Below, piece by piece: positions 1-9,023 of a stretch of 64,000 bases of DNA. Where the stretch lies: assembly GCA_002715965.1 (NCBI GenBank), contig PBAL01000076.1, forward strand, positions 20,968 through 84,967, given 5' to 3'. Made by a program: the position numbers and the translations under genes. This DNA comes from Verrucomicrobiales bacterium. Lineage in GTDB: Bacteria; Verrucomicrobiota; Verrucomicrobiia; Limisphaerales; JAYPXF01. Numbering within the stretch: the first letter of the stretch is position 1; the number at the start of each line of letters is the position of its first letter. The notes beneath the pieces are model-generated. The model did not search any database. It was not told the DNA's origin and worked only from the letters and a program-made list of their open reading frames with translations.

Positions 1-313
1 TCGAAATGCTCGGCAGCGCTTCGCCACGGAATCCCATCGTCCCGATCTCAAACAGATCCGACGCCTGTCGAATCTTGCTGGTTGCGTGTCGTTCGAGGCA
101 CATCAGGGCATCGTCCTTGTTCATGCCCAGGCCGTCGTCGGTGACGCGAATCAGGCTGCGACCTCCGGCCTGGGTTTCCACCGTGATGCGACCGGCCTCC
201 GCGTCGATGCTGTTCTCAACCAGCTCCTTGATCACGCTCGCGGGCCGCTCAATCACTTCGCCCGCGGCGATCTGGTTGGCGACCTGCTCGGAGAGCAGTT
301 GGACCCGGTTCAT
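1..313 (-). CDS. mutL: DNA mismatch repair protein MutL, N-terminal part (cut by window edge)
   Basis: Residues 1-104 of MutL, the ATPase that links mismatch recognition by MutS to strand removal. The GHKL ATP-binding signatures are all present: AAGEVIERP at about 16-24, ENSIDA at 33-38 with the Mg-binding Asn, DDGLGM at 59-64 and ATSKI followed by GFRGEAL at 77-100. The ATG at 313 is the natural MutL start (MNRVQLLSEQVANQIAAGEV). The rest of the gene lies beyond base 1. coaX follows upstream on the same strand with a 46-base gap, so mutL may be the distal gene of the birA-coaX group. Confidence 0.96.
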   Translation of the reverse strand, partial: MNRVQLLSEQVANQIAAGEVIERPASVIKELVENSIDAEAGRITVETQAGGRSLIRVTDDGLGMNKDDALMCLERHATSKIRQASDLFEIGTMGFRGEALPSIS

Positions 314-359
314 CGCGGGAAGCGTAAAGAATCGATTCGCGACTGGGAGGAAAAGTTAC

Positions 360-1106
360 TCACGCCGAACGGCTCTCAAGAAACAGGCGCAGTCCTTCCA
401 AGGTCAGCCGCGGATCCACCGACGCGATCTCGGGAATCTTGGCCGCAATCTTGCCGGCGTAACCACCCGTGGCAATCACGGGCAGGCAGGTGGAGCCAAG
501 TTCCGTTTGAAGACGTCGCACCAGTTCCGAGATCAATCCGCGATAACCGTGCACGGCCCCGGCGAGCATTGCCTCACGTGTGCTCTTTCCGATGACGCTT
601 TGCGGTTCCTCGATTTCAATACGGGGAAGGAGCGCCGTCTTTTCGTGAAGATAATCCGTCATGGCCGAAACACCGGGTGCGATGATTCCACCGACGTAAC
701 ACCCGCGGCTGTCAACCACGTCAAAGGTCACCGCCGTGCCGAAATCCACCACGACCGATGGCGCGCCCAGGCGATGGTAGGCCGCGATTGCGTTCGCCAA
801 TCGGTCCGGTCCGATGCTGGCAGGCTCGGGATAATCCAGCCCCACACCGGTCAAGTTCATGTGCGTCAATTCCTCCGCGTGAAATCCGAAGGCCTGTTGC
901 AGCGCGACCTGCATCACCGAAGTACGATCGGGAACGACGCTGCAGATTGCCGCGCACTTGATCTGGTTGCCGAACCCGCGCAAGTGTTCCTCAATCTCAG
1001 GCACGGTCGAGCCGTGCGTGGCGATCGTCGTCTGCGATACCACCATTTCATCGTCCGCCAAACCGACGTGCGTGTGGGTGTTGCCGATGTCGAGCAGGAT
1101 CTTCAT
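360..1106 (-). CDS. coaX: Type III pantothenate kinase
   Basis: Cytosolic kinase for the first step of coenzyme A synthesis, pantothenate to 4'-phosphopantothenate. At 248 residues it has normal length for the family. ASKHA-fold motifs are visible: DIGNTHTHVG at 6-15 (phosphate 1), GPDR at 99-102, DFGTAVTFDVV at 121-131 and GGIIAPG at 139-145. Its ATG overlaps the birA stop by four bases (ATGA), so the two are probably translationally coupled. A birA-coaX pair is common in bacteria because the two genes often share cofactor operons. Confidence 0.96.
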   Translation of the reverse strand: MKILLDIGNTHTHVGLADDEMVVSQTTIATHGSTVPEIEEHLRGFGNQIKCAAICSVVPDRTSVMQVALQQAFGFHAEELTHMNLTGVGLDYPEPASIGPDRLANAIAAYHRLGAPSVVVDFGTAVTFDVVDSRGCYVGGIIAPGVSAMTDYLHEKTALLPRIEIEEPQSVIGKSTREAMLAGAVHGYRGLISELVRRLQTELGSTCLPVIATGGYAGKIAAKIPEIASVDPRLTLEGLRLFLESRSA

Positions 1107-2077
1107 TTCTCCACCACGACGTCCCCGCCGATGATGCGTTCCAGGCGGCCGTGCGAAGTGCGCACCATCAGCGAACCGTCCACATCAAGGGATTCCGCGC
1201 GCCCGGAGATTCTCTGGTCACCGATCGAAATGGAAACGTTCTTGCCCAATGTCACACACTGGTTCTCCCATTCCTCGGCGAGTTCCCGGAATTGTCCCGC
1301 AACGATGCGCGAGTAGTCATGGTCCAACTCTTCAAGCATGCGGGCCGCGAGCGCCGGGCGATCGATCTTCTTGCCGGCGACCATTCGCAGTGAGGTGGCG
1401 ATTCCGAGAAGTTCGGGAGGCAGTTCCGAGGCGCTGAGATTCACATCCACCCCAATCCCGACCACGAGATACTTGATGCCGTCCAGTTCGGCGCTCATTT
1501 CCGTCAGAATCCCGGCGATTTTTTTGCCGTCGATCAGAAGGTCGTTTGGCCACTTGATCTCCACTTTCCGATCGATCACCGAACTGATCGCCCGCGCGAG
1601 CGCGGTGGCCGTGGACACCGTGATCTGCGTGGCGGATTCAGTGCGAAGATTGGGGCGGAGAAGAATCGAAAACCACAGGCCCTTCTTTGCCGGCGAAACC
1701 CAGCGCCGTCCCATGCGGCCGCGGCCACGCGTCTGTGTTTCCGCAAACACAACGACGCCTTCCGGGGCACCGTCCCGCGCGATCTTTTCGACGATGTCAT
1801 TGGTGGAAGCGGTTTTGTTGAAAACGCGGATTTCACGGCCAATGGTCTTCACCGGTTTCAGTCGTGCCAACAGGTCATCCGCATGCAGTCCGTCCGGTGC
1901 CGCGGTCAGTCGATAACCCTGGTGCGGGTTGGCATCGATTTCGTATCCCACCAAACGCAGAGCCTTGATGCGCGCCCAGATTGCCGCGCGACTCACCCCG
2001 GCCTGCTCCGCCAGATCGGAACCGGAAACCGTTTCCGATTCCCGAAGTGATTTCAGGATGAGGGTGTCCAGCGTCAC
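1103..2077 (-). CDS. birA: Biotin--[acetyl-CoA-carboxylase] ligase, BirA type with N-terminal HTH
   Basis: Attaches biotin to the biotin carboxyl carrier protein via biotinyl-AMP. I chose the GTG at 2077, two bases after the nadC stop, giving 324 residues that begin directly with the winged-helix HTH (about 1-60, with LAEQAGVSRAAIWARI). The open frame continues upstream to 2176 but only inside nadC. Catalytic motifs are GRGRMGRRW at about 118-126, KWPND at 175-179 and KKIAGIL at 185-191, followed by a C-terminal SH3-like domain. The HTH suggests it may also repress biotin genes, but no bio operator is seen here. Confidence 0.93.
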   Translation of the reverse strand: MTLDTLILKSLRESETVSGSDLAEQAGVSRAAIWARIKALRLVGYEIDANPHQGYRLTAAPDGLHADDLLARLKPVKTIGREIRVFNKTASTNDIVEKIARDGAPEGVVVFAETQTRGRGRMGRRWVSPAKKGLWFSILLRPNLRTESATQITVSTATALARAISSVIDRKVEIKWPNDLLIDGKKIAGILTEMSAELDGIKYLVVGIGVDVNLSASELPPELLGIATSLRMVAGKKIDRPALAARMLEELDHDYSRIVAGQFRELAEEWENQCVTLGKNVSISIGDQRISGRAESLDVDGSLMVRTSHGRLERIIGGDVVVEK

Positions 2078-2078
2078 G

Positions 2079-2933
2079 TCAGTCGATGAAGTCGAGTCCG
2101 ATGTCCACGGCGCGGACGGAATGAGTAATGGCGCCGACTGAAACAAAATCCACACCGGACGCGGCAATTTCGGCAACCGTTTCCAAGGTCACGCCCCCGC
2201 TGGCCTCGGTCTTGGCCCTGCCTGCCACCAGCGTGACAGCCTCACAAAGTTCTGCCGGTGACATGTTGTCCAGCAGAATCATGTCGGCACCCGCGTCCAC
2301 CGCCTGCTCAACCTGAGAAAGTTCATCGGCCTCCACTTCAACCTTCAGCTCCGGGTATTGTTCGCGCGCGCGAGCCACCGCGGCATGGATGGCACTGGGT
2401 TGTTCGCTGCGAAGGGCGGCCAAGTGGTTGTCCTTGATCATCACGAGATCAAACAGGCCGAGCCGATGATTCGTTCCGCCACCGCAGGCAACTGCGTATT
2501 TCTCAAATCGACGCCAACCGGGCGTCGTCTTGCGTGTATCCAGGATCTCCGCGTCCGTACCTTCGATTTCTTTCACAAACTCACGGGTGGCGGTGGCGAT
2601 CCCGCTCAATCGTTGCAGAAAGTTCAAAGCCACCCGCTCGCCGGTCAGAATTGAACGCGCCGAACCGGAGATTTCGAGAATGACCTCACCCGCATCACAG
2701 TTGTCACCATCGCGTTTCAACTTCCTGCATGAAATCTCGGAATTCAGCTCCCGGAACGCGCACTCAACGAACGCCAGCCCGGCAACCACCATTGCCTCAC
2801 GCGCGACGAACCGCGCCGAGGCAAGGGCATCCGCCGGGATGGTGGAGTTGCTGGTGGCATCGCCACGTCCCACATCCTCCGCCAACGCGGCTCGCACCGC
2901 TGCGGTGATTTCTTCAGCGCTGATCTCAGGCAC
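2079..2933 (-). CDS. nadC: Nicotinate-nucleotide pyrophosphorylase (carboxylating)
   Basis: Quinolinate phosphoribosyltransferase of de novo NAD synthesis: quinolinate plus PRPP gives nicotinate mononucleotide, CO2 and PPi. From a GTG at 2933 the protein has 284 residues, the usual length. The frame is open up to 3053 but that part reads as low-similarity extension overlapping the DUF1501 stop. Motifs include ALNFLQRLSGIAT near 102, DTRKTTPGWR at 132-141, GGGTNHR at 151-157 and KDNH at 167-170. No clear ribosome-binding site precedes the GTG, so the start is moderately uncertain. nadA and nadB are not in the window. Confidence 0.94.
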   Translation of the reverse strand: MPEISAEEITAAVRAALAEDVGRGDATSNSTIPADALASARFVAREAMVVAGLAFVECAFRELNSEISCRKLKRDGDNCDAGEVILEISGSARSILTGERVALNFLQRLSGIATATREFVKEIEGTDAEILDTRKTTPGWRRFEKYAVACGGGTNHRLGLFDLVMIKDNHLAALRSEQPSAIHAAVARAREQYPELKVEVEADELSQVEQAVDAGADMILLDNMSPAELCEAVTLVAGRAKTEASGGVTLETVAEIAASGVDFVSVGAITHSVRAVDIGLDFID

Positions 2934-3021
2934 GGGGGAAGAGTGGAGGAAAGCCCAGAAGCAGGCGAGCTTGGGAATCGATTGCGTGCAAAAACGCACC
3001 CGAGGTGAAGCTCCGCACCGA

Positions 3022-4476
3022 CTACGCCAAAACGTCCTGAATGACGTGCCCATGAACGTCGGTCAGCCGGCGTTCGAAGCCGTTGTGGTAATAGGTGAGG
3101 CGTTTGTGATCGAGGCCGAGGAGGTGAAGTATGGTGGCGTGGAAATCGTAGATGGTTGAGACGTTCTCCGCGGCCTTCCAACCGAAGGCGTCGGTTGCTC
3201 CGTACGAAAACCCCTTCTTTACCCCGGCGCCGGCAAGCCAGCCGGTGAATCCATCCGGGTTGTGGTCGCGTCCGCTCGCGCCTTTCTGAAAGGTCGGCAT
3301 GCGGCCGAACTCCGTGCACCAGACCACCAGCGTGTCTTTCAACAAACCGCGCTGTTTCAGATCGCGCAACAAGGCGGCCGCGGGTTGATCGAGAACCGGG
3401 CCGTGCTTGCTGTATTGCTCGACGATCTTCTTGTGCCCGTCCCAATTGCTCACGCCTTCACCGCCGGTCTGGTAGGCGCCGTTGAAGAGCTGAACGAAGC
3501 GAACGCCCTTCTCGATCAGGCGACGGGCGAGGATGCAGTTCTTGGCGAAGGAGGCTTTCAGCGGATTGGTTGCGTCGTCCGCGCCATACATCTTGACGAT
3601 GCTCTGCGGTTCCGTCGAAAGATCGCTGACCTCGGGAACACTCAACTGCATCTTCGCGGCCAGTTCGTAACTCGAAATCCGTGCGGCCAGCTGGCTGTCA
3701 CCCGGGTAGTGCGCGAGATGACGTTCGTTCAGGCGCTGGAGAAACCCACGGGTGGCGCGATCAGTCTTGGCATCCACACCTACGGGGCGATCGAGATTTC
3801 GAAGCGGTTTGGTGGCATTGAAATCCGTGCCTTGGAACGCGGCTGGCAGGAATCCCGGTCCCCAATTGTTCACGCTTGATTGCGGTGTTCCGCGCGGATC
3901 CGGAATCGCAACGTAAGCCGGGAGGTTTGAGTTTTCCGAACCCAATGCCCAGGTCACCCAGGCCCCCATGCTGGGAAAGCCATCGAGGGTGTAGCCGGTG
4001 GACATGAAGTTCTCGCCGGGACCGTGCGTGTTGGTCTTGCCGGTGAGCGAATGGACGAAACACATCTCATCCGCCATGTCGCCCAGCATCGGAACAAGAT
4101 TGGAAACCATCTTGCCGCTCTGCCCGCGCGGATGAAATTCCCAGGGACTTCGCGTCAGGTTGCCCTGATCGCCTTGAAAGGTTTTCAGACCCTCAGCACC
4201 AGGCATCGGCTGGCCGTGGCGTTTCAACAATTCAGGTTTGAATTCGAAGGTATCGACATGGCTGCATGCGCCCGAACAGAAGATGACGAGGACGTTCTTC
4301 GCCCGGCCGCTGAAATGCGTGTCGCGTGGAGCGAAAGGCTGGCCGGAATCGATCTTCGGACGGATGGGCGAAGCTCCAAGCAGGCCGGATTCCTGAAGAA
4401 GGGATGCGAGCGCGATGCCGCTGAGACCGCATGCGGAATCAGAGAGAAAGGTGCGACGATTAAGGAGCGGGTTCAT
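3022..4476 (-). CDS. DUF1501 family protein with Tat signal
   Basis: Secreted sulfatase/phosphatase-fold protein of the DUF1501 family, very common in Planctomycetes and Verrucomicrobia and of unknown biochemical function. The start at 4476 (MNPLLNRRTFLSDSACG) places a twin-arginine motif NRRTFL at residues 6-11 before a hydrophobic stretch; an in-frame start at 4509 would only add a cysteine-rich leader. About 484 residues. Typical family blocks are SGACSHVDTFEFKPEL near the N terminus and EFGRMPTFQKGASGRDHNPDGF near the C terminus. It lies directly downstream of a PSD1 cytochrome protein on the same strand, the standard pairing of this family. Confidence 0.93.
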   Translation of the reverse strand: MNPLLNRRTFLSDSACGLSGIALASLLQESGLLGASPIRPKIDSGQPFAPRDTHFSGRAKNVLVIFCSGACSHVDTFEFKPELLKRHGQPMPGAEGLKTFQGDQGNLTRSPWEFHPRGQSGKMVSNLVPMLGDMADEMCFVHSLTGKTNTHGPGENFMSTGYTLDGFPSMGAWVTWALGSENSNLPAYVAIPDPRGTPQSSVNNWGPGFLPAAFQGTDFNATKPLRNLDRPVGVDAKTDRATRGFLQRLNERHLAHYPGDSQLAARISSYELAAKMQLSVPEVSDLSTEPQSIVKMYGADDATNPLKASFAKNCILARRLIEKGVRFVQLFNGAYQTGGEGVSNWDGHKKIVEQYSKHGPVLDQPAAALLRDLKQRGLLKDTLVVWCTEFGRMPTFQKGASGRDHNPDGFTGWLAGAGVKKGFSYGATDAFGWKAAENVSTIYDFHATILHLLGLDHKRLTYYHNGFERRLTDVHGHVIQDVLA

Positions 4477-4537
4477 CGGCTGACAGCGTGGGCATGAACG
4501 CTCACGCATTGGTTCAGATCTCTGTGTTTATCTGTGG

Positions 4538-7500
4538 TTAAGGAATAAAGACGAACTCATTCGCATTCAGCATCGCGCGTGCGAATTGCTGGATGCCGAT
4601 CGATTCAATGAACGCTTTTGCGTCGTCGCGTTCGGCATTCGTTGGCGCTCTTCCAAACGCAAGTTTGTACGCGCGGTTGATTTGATCGGGCACGGATTCG
4701 CCAGCGTCTCTTTCCAATCGCTTGGCAAGCAGTTCTGCCTGTTGAACAACAAAGCTGCTGTTCAGGAGATTGAGCGCCTGCAAGGGCGTGGTGGAACGGC
4801 TTCGCTTGGCAACGGCCTGGCTGGCGTCCGGACAATCGAATGCTCCGAATACCTGGTCCCGTTCCTGGCGGACTTTCGTCATATAGATCATGCGACGCCA
4901 ATCCTCGGGCCCATAGCTTTTCTTGGGATGAAAGTGCCGGACGTTTTCCATCTCCACCTCGAAGGCACTGAATCCCGGCCCGCCCATCTTCACATCAAGA
5001 ACTCCGGTGACCTGCAACATGGCATCCCGGATGCCTTCCGCCTCGATGCGGCGTGAAGGGAAACGCCAGAGCAGGCGGGTCGCCCCATCCAAGGACATGG
5101 CCTTGCGGTTCGGCCGGCTGTCCTGTTGCCAGGTTTCCGACGTGAGAATCAATTTGTGAATGTGCTTGAGTGACCAGTCATTGCGCATCAACTCCAAAGC
5201 GAGCCAGTCGAGCAGCTCGGGATGGGTGGGCGTTGAACCATTGGCGCCAAAGTCGCTCGGAGTATCAACGATGCCTTCACCGAAATGGAACTGCCAGAGA
5301 CGGTTGACGATCACGCGCGCGGTGAGTGGATTGGAGGGATTGCTGACCCATTCCGCCAGGGTCTTGCGGCGATCGCGTTCGGGTGCGTCGCGCCGGAGTG
5401 AGACCGGCGTCAGTGCGGAAATCATGCCGGGGCTGACCTCTTCCCGTTTCTGGTCCGGCTCGCCGCGATACAGGCGATGCGTCGGTCCGGGCTGTGTGAA
5501 GGCGCCGGCGTAAACCTTCACCGGTTTGGCCAGTTGTTCGCGTTGCTTCAGCACAGCATTCAGTCTTGCAAGCGCCTTCCGTCCGTTGGCGGCCTTGGCG
5601 GGTGGGTGCGAATCGAAGTCGTAGCTGGGACCGGAGTCCTTGTCGCCCGAACCATAGGCAAGCCGGTCACCGGAGCCGGCGATCTGACGCCACTCCCCGG
5701 GCTTGGTTGCCACCTCGATTCGATAGGCGATCGGAATGCGGTCGCTGTATTTCTTTTCCCGATCGCGCGCCCATTCGATGCGATCGATCAGCGTTTCCCG
5801 TGGAAGCTCAATCTGCACCCAACCCGAACGTTGGGCAGCGATCCAACTGTAGGAGTTGCCGTACTTGCCGTCGTTGATGTGGGCGAGCTTGTGCTTCGGA
5901 TGTTTGAAGTCGCCGTTGGAACTCGGCTTGGCACCGGCGCTGGCGCTGGCGACGTTGGTCTTGCCGGAGAAGATTTCGAGTTCGTCGATGCAGGGCTGCG
6001 AGCTGCTCGACTGCTCGATGGTGAAGCGGACAAACTTCGCCTTGGTCGGAGGAAAGGTCTCGCGATTGTGCGCGGCAGTAACGGCTTCGCGAATGGTGGG
6101 GCGAAGCGGCTTGGTCTTCAGGGCTTCGCCGGTGACCCGTTCAAACAGGACAACATCCGCGGTGATTGCCGTGCCGATTTGTCCGCCGAGAAGTATTAGC
6201 GAGTCTCCGCGTTCGAACTTGTGAATGCCGGCATTGTAGAAGCCGCTCCACAAGGCCTTGTTGACGACCTTGCCGGAACCGCCGGCAAACAACTGCTGGT
6301 TCACCCGGGCCACGAAGGTTCGCTTTCGAGTGGGAGTCTGGAGCCAGTAGACCGCGTCCTTGGTGTGCGTCGAATAACCCGCGCCCCATGAAAGCCAGAC
6401 CCGGTAACGTCCTTCCAGATGCGGACGCCAGGCGGCCACTTGCTTGCCGGGCGGATTTGTCCACCAGGTGTATCTGCCACCGCTGACGTTCGGCGCACGC
6501 TCGTGCGTGCCCGGATCCTGCGCATAGCCACGCGCTGTTCCTTTCGGATTTGTTCCGTTGCCGCGCGGCTTCAACAGGTGATCGGCCTTCTCATCATCAA
6601 TCGCCACCATCGCCCCGCTTGACTTGCGAAGGAAGGGGGTGAGCTTGCTTCGCAGCGAGGCGATCTCCTTGTCCAGTGCAGCAATCTTGACCTGCCGTTC
6701 CTTCGGTATCGCCAAGTTGCGATCCTTATGTTGAACACCCGCAAAGATTGCCTGCATCGAATAGTAATCCTTCTGGGTAACCGGATCGAACTTGTGATTG
6801 TGGCAACGGGCGCAACCCAGCGTGAGTCCGAGGAAGGTGGTGCCCGTCGTGTTGATCATGTCGTCCAGTTCATTCATGCGCTGCATGATGCGGAGATTCG
6901 GATCCTGTCCTTTGACCAGGTCGTAAGGGCCGGCGACAAGGAAGCCCGTCCCGATTTCAGACCCGAACACATCGCCGGCGATTTGCTGGCGGACGAATTC
7001 ATCGTAGCGCTTGTCCGAATTGAACGCGTCGATCACCCAGTCGCGGTAATGCCAGGCGTGAAGGCGTTCGCGATTCGTTTCGAAACCATGCGTTTCGCCG
7101 TAGCGCACCAGGTCCAACCAATGCGCAGCCCAGCGTTCGCCGTAGCGCGGGCTGGCGAGAACTTCATTCACGAGTTCGTCCCAGGCGGACCCACCTTGCT
7201 CGTTTACAAACGACTCGACTCGTTCCGGGGTGGGAAGCATTCCATGCGTGACCATGAACAACCTCCGGATCAACTTCCGCTTTTCTGCGCGTGGAGACGA
7301 TTGCAGTCCTCTCTCGGAGAGCTTCGAACGAACGAAATGATCGATCGCATTGGCACCACTCGGAAGGTCCGGTTTCACCACCGGTTGCAGAGACCAATGC
7401 GTCAACTGCGGGCGTTCGTTGGCTTCCCCATAGGACGCGGGCGTCTTCGCGCCTTCGTTGATCCAGTCCTTCAAGATCTTGATCTGGTTCTTCGATAGGC

Positions 7501-7810
7501 GGTCGCCTTTGGGAGGCATCACCAGATCGGCTTCCCGCCCGGAAACCAGTTTTATCAGGTAGCTGTCCTCGGCTTTGCGCGGTTGAATTGCGGGTTCACC
7601 GGAATCACCGCCGGCGAGCAGCTTCGATCGGCGGTCTACGCGAAACTCTCCCTTCTGCTGATCCGGGCCATGGCAATCCAGGCAGTGCTCGGCCAAGATC
7701 GGTTCCACCTCGCGCCCGAAGTCCACTGCCCGTGAATTCGCGGCCGGCACCAACATGCCAACGACGAGTGCCTGCAAAATTCGAGTGGTCTTGAGTTGGC
7801 GAGTTATCAC
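4538..7810 (-). CDS. PSD1 (DUF1549/DUF1553) cytochrome-domain protein with sugar-binding-like inserts
   Basis: Large secreted protein, about 1090 residues from a GTG at 7810. That start gives a credible signal peptide (MITRQLKTTRILQALVVGML); an upstream TTG at 7855 is also open. Order: planctomycete cytochrome c domain with a single haem motif CLDCH at about 43-47; DUF1549 (about 145-380) with a second CARCHNHKFDP motif; an insert at about 440-560 resembling golvesin/carbohydrate-binding modules; an F5/8-type discoidin-like segment at about 600-720; and DUF1553 from about 815 to the end (closing NANEFVFIP). Function is unproven. The family is thought to act in surface oxidation or breakdown of polysaccharides. 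It pairs with the DUF1501 gene downstream. Confidence 0.92.
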   Translation of the reverse strand: MITRQLKTTRILQALVVGMLVPAANSRAVDFGREVEPILAEHCLDCHGPDQQKGEFRVDRRSKLLAGGDSGEPAIQPRKAEDSYLIKLVSGREADLVMPPKGDRLSKNQIKILKDWINEGAKTPASYGEANERPQLTHWSLQPVVKPDLPSGANAIDHFVRSKLSERGLQSSPRAEKRKLIRRLFMVTHGMLPTPERVESFVNEQGGSAWDELVNEVLASPRYGERWAAHWLDLVRYGETHGFETNRERLHAWHYRDWVIDAFNSDKRYDEFVRQQIAGDVFGSEIGTGFLVAGPYDLVKGQDPNLRIMQRMNELDDMINTTGTTFLGLTLGCARCHNHKFDPVTQKDYYSMQAIFAGVQHKDRNLAIPKERQVKIAALDKEIASLRSKLTPFLRKSSGAMVAIDDEKADHLLKPRGNGTNPKGTARGYAQDPGTHERAPNVSGGRYTWWTNPPGKQVAAWRPHLEGRYRVWLSWGAGYSTHTKDAVYWLQTPTRKRTFVARVNQQLFAGGSGKVVNKALWSGFYNAGIHKFERGDSLILLGGQIGTAITADVVLFERVTGEALKTKPLRPTIREAVTAAHNRETFPPTKAKFVRFTIEQSSSSQPCIDELEIFSGKTNVASASAGAKPSSNGDFKHPKHKLAHINDGKYGNSYSWIAAQRSGWVQIELPRETLIDRIEWARDREKKYSDRIPIAYRIEVATKPGEWRQIAGSGDRLAYGSGDKDSGPSYDFDSHPPAKAANGRKALARLNAVLKQREQLAKPVKVYAGAFTQPGPTHRLYRGEPDQKREEVSPGMISALTPVSLRRDAPERDRRKTLAEWVSNPSNPLTARVIVNRLWQFHFGEGIVDTPSDFGANGSTPTHPELLDWLALELMRNDWSLKHIHKLILTSETWQQDSRPNRKAMSLDGATRLLWRFPSRRIEAEGIRDAMLQVTGVLDVKMGGPGFSAFEVEMENVRHFHPKKSYGPEDWRRMIYMTKVRQERDQVFGAFDCPDASQAVAKRSRSTTPLQALNLLNSSFVVQQAELLAKRLERDAGESVPDQINRAYKLAFGRAPTNAERDDAKAFIESIGIQQFARAMLNANEFVFIP

Positions 7811-7914
7811 GGGTTGCCAAGAGACGTTTTTATCCCGATCGCAGTCTTCACACAACCGGAGAATTCCATGAATCGGTGGGGAATCGCCCTGAGGTTTTCA
7901 AACGGAAAGTAGAT

Positions 7915-8011
7915 TGGCAGAGAGGGTGCGAATCGAACACACCACCCGACAGCGACTGCCGGGACAACGGTTTTGAAGACCGCGGAGGCCACCAGGCACT
8001 CATCACTCTCC
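7915..8011 (-). tRNA. selC: tRNA-Sec (anticodon UCA)
   Basis: A 97-base gene ending in encoded CCA. The anticodon arm is GCGGU-CUUCAAA-ACCGU with UCA at the anticodon, the loop sequence typical of bacterial selenocysteine tRNAs. The variable arm is long, with an 8-bp stem (CCCGGCAG/CUGUCGGG, one G-U) closed by UCG. The T arm is GUGUG-UUCGAUU-CGCAC. The D arm pairs as six base pairs if one U is bulged. The acceptor stem is weaker than expected: G1 faces U, U7 faces C, and only seven bases precede the discriminator on the 3' side, where bacterial tRNA-Sec normally has eight. It therefore could be slightly decayed. No selA, selB or selD is in the window. Confidence 0.85.
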
Positions 8012-8177
8012 GACCTGGACGCGGATGACAACACCCAGGCCAATTGCATGCAATGCCAGAGAGCTGAAGTAGGAAATGTTCCCATCCTACTTCTGTGCGA
8101 TCCACACGCATAATTTGTTCGTGCATTCTCCCAGCTCTCCGACGTAATCGGTAGTGATACAGGAAAAAAGTTCAGTA

Positions 8178-8834
8178 ATGTCAGATTCTTCAATGATGCT
8201 TGAGACGGTCATGCGCGCACGTAGGACAGAGAAAGTCATGTGCGACGTTTCCGAACGGCGAGAAGTGCCCCCGGAAATCGAGTCACGCAACAAAGTACTC
8301 GTTCTCGAATCTCTTGAGGCAGCCGGATGGGCTCCTTTTCATTATCCGCGCCGGAAGGAAATCCTTGAGCCTTGGCGGGCGCACATCCTGTGGAGCAAGG
8401 AAGTAACGCGGGTGACGGACTTCCTGTCCACGGAATTGAAGCTGCAAAATAAACTGCCTCGCCTTTGCGCAGCGTGCAGCGCCTTGGTGCTGGCGACATG
8501 GATTCCACAGGAACCGAACGAAGGTGCATCCCGTAATAATGCCTTGGACGCGATGAATGCCGAACACCTCGCAGCTGCCTCGGCCATGGTTCAGAATCTT
8601 CTACTGATGTTGACTGCGCATGAAATGGGCAACTATTGGTCGAGCGGGGGTGACCTGGGATCGGCGACCGCGTTCGAGTTCCTTGGGATCCCAGCCGACG
8701 AACGACTCCTTGGCGCGATTTTCGTTGAGTATCCCGAGATGAAGGCCGCCAAATTTGACAACAAAGATCGGCAACCAGGCAAGCTTCGGGAGAAGAGAGG
8801 CACGGGGTGGATCAAGGAAGTGGTGATTGATTGA
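8178..8834 (+). CDS. Nitroreductase family protein
   Basis: Predicted FMN-dependent NAD(P)H oxidoreductase of the nitroreductase fold, 218 residues from the ATG at 8178. An in-frame ATG at 8154 adds eight residues. Visible family features are ARRT near residue 14, LEAAGWAPFHYPRR (the phosphate/flavin loop), and AAASAMVQNLLLMLTAHEMG followed by YWSSGGDL, matching the central helix and W/G-rich turn of the family. The C-terminal part (LLGAIFVEYPE) is the usual beta-strand block. Substrate cannot be told. It stands alone, divergent from tRNA-Sec and followed by the operator region of the TonB operon. Confidence 0.82.
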   Translation: MSDSSMMLETVMRARRTEKVMCDVSERREVPPEIESRNKVLVLESLEAAGWAPFHYPRRKEILEPWRAHILWSKEVTRVTDFLSTELKLQNKLPRLCAACSALVLATWIPQEPNEGASRNNALDAMNAEHLAAASAMVQNLLLMLTAHEMGNYWSSGGDLGSATAFEFLGIPADERLLGAIFVEYPEMKAAKFDNKDRQPGKLREKRGTGWIKEVVID

Positions 8835-8918
8835 GAGCCGTGTAGCGATGGCCTCCGAGCTCCCGAATCAACCATCGTGATTCAGCACGCACTAAACCGA
8901 CGGCCAAACCGGCTAAAG

Positions 8919-8932
8919 TTAGTCTCGACTAA
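8919..8932. promoter_or_regulatory. Putative metal-regulator (DtxR/YtgR-type) operator upstream of the TonB operon
   Basis: Palindrome with arms TTAGTC and GACTAA separated by TC. It has the same core (TTAGYCTCGRCTAA) and the same TC spacer as the longer palindrome at 49075-49098 in front of ytgA. Both are preceded by AAAG and both are followed within a few bases by TTGAATAC(G/A)GAC. A further half-site GACTAATA occurs about 20 bases downstream. The only gene it can control in the downstream direction is the DUF3450-ttpC-exbBD-tonB operon starting at 9053. The regulator identity is inferred. Confidence 0.55.
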
Positions 8933-9023
8933 TAAATTGAATACGGACTAATATTTCAATCGACTTGTTTTTCGCGGCAGCAAATCCTTGATACTGAGAT
9001 CCAATCTCATTAACTACCCGTCC

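Noticed and set aside
6..1316. 436-codon plus-strand frame across mutL, coaX and birA
   Set aside because: It crosses three conserved minus-strand genes and has no recognisable domain.
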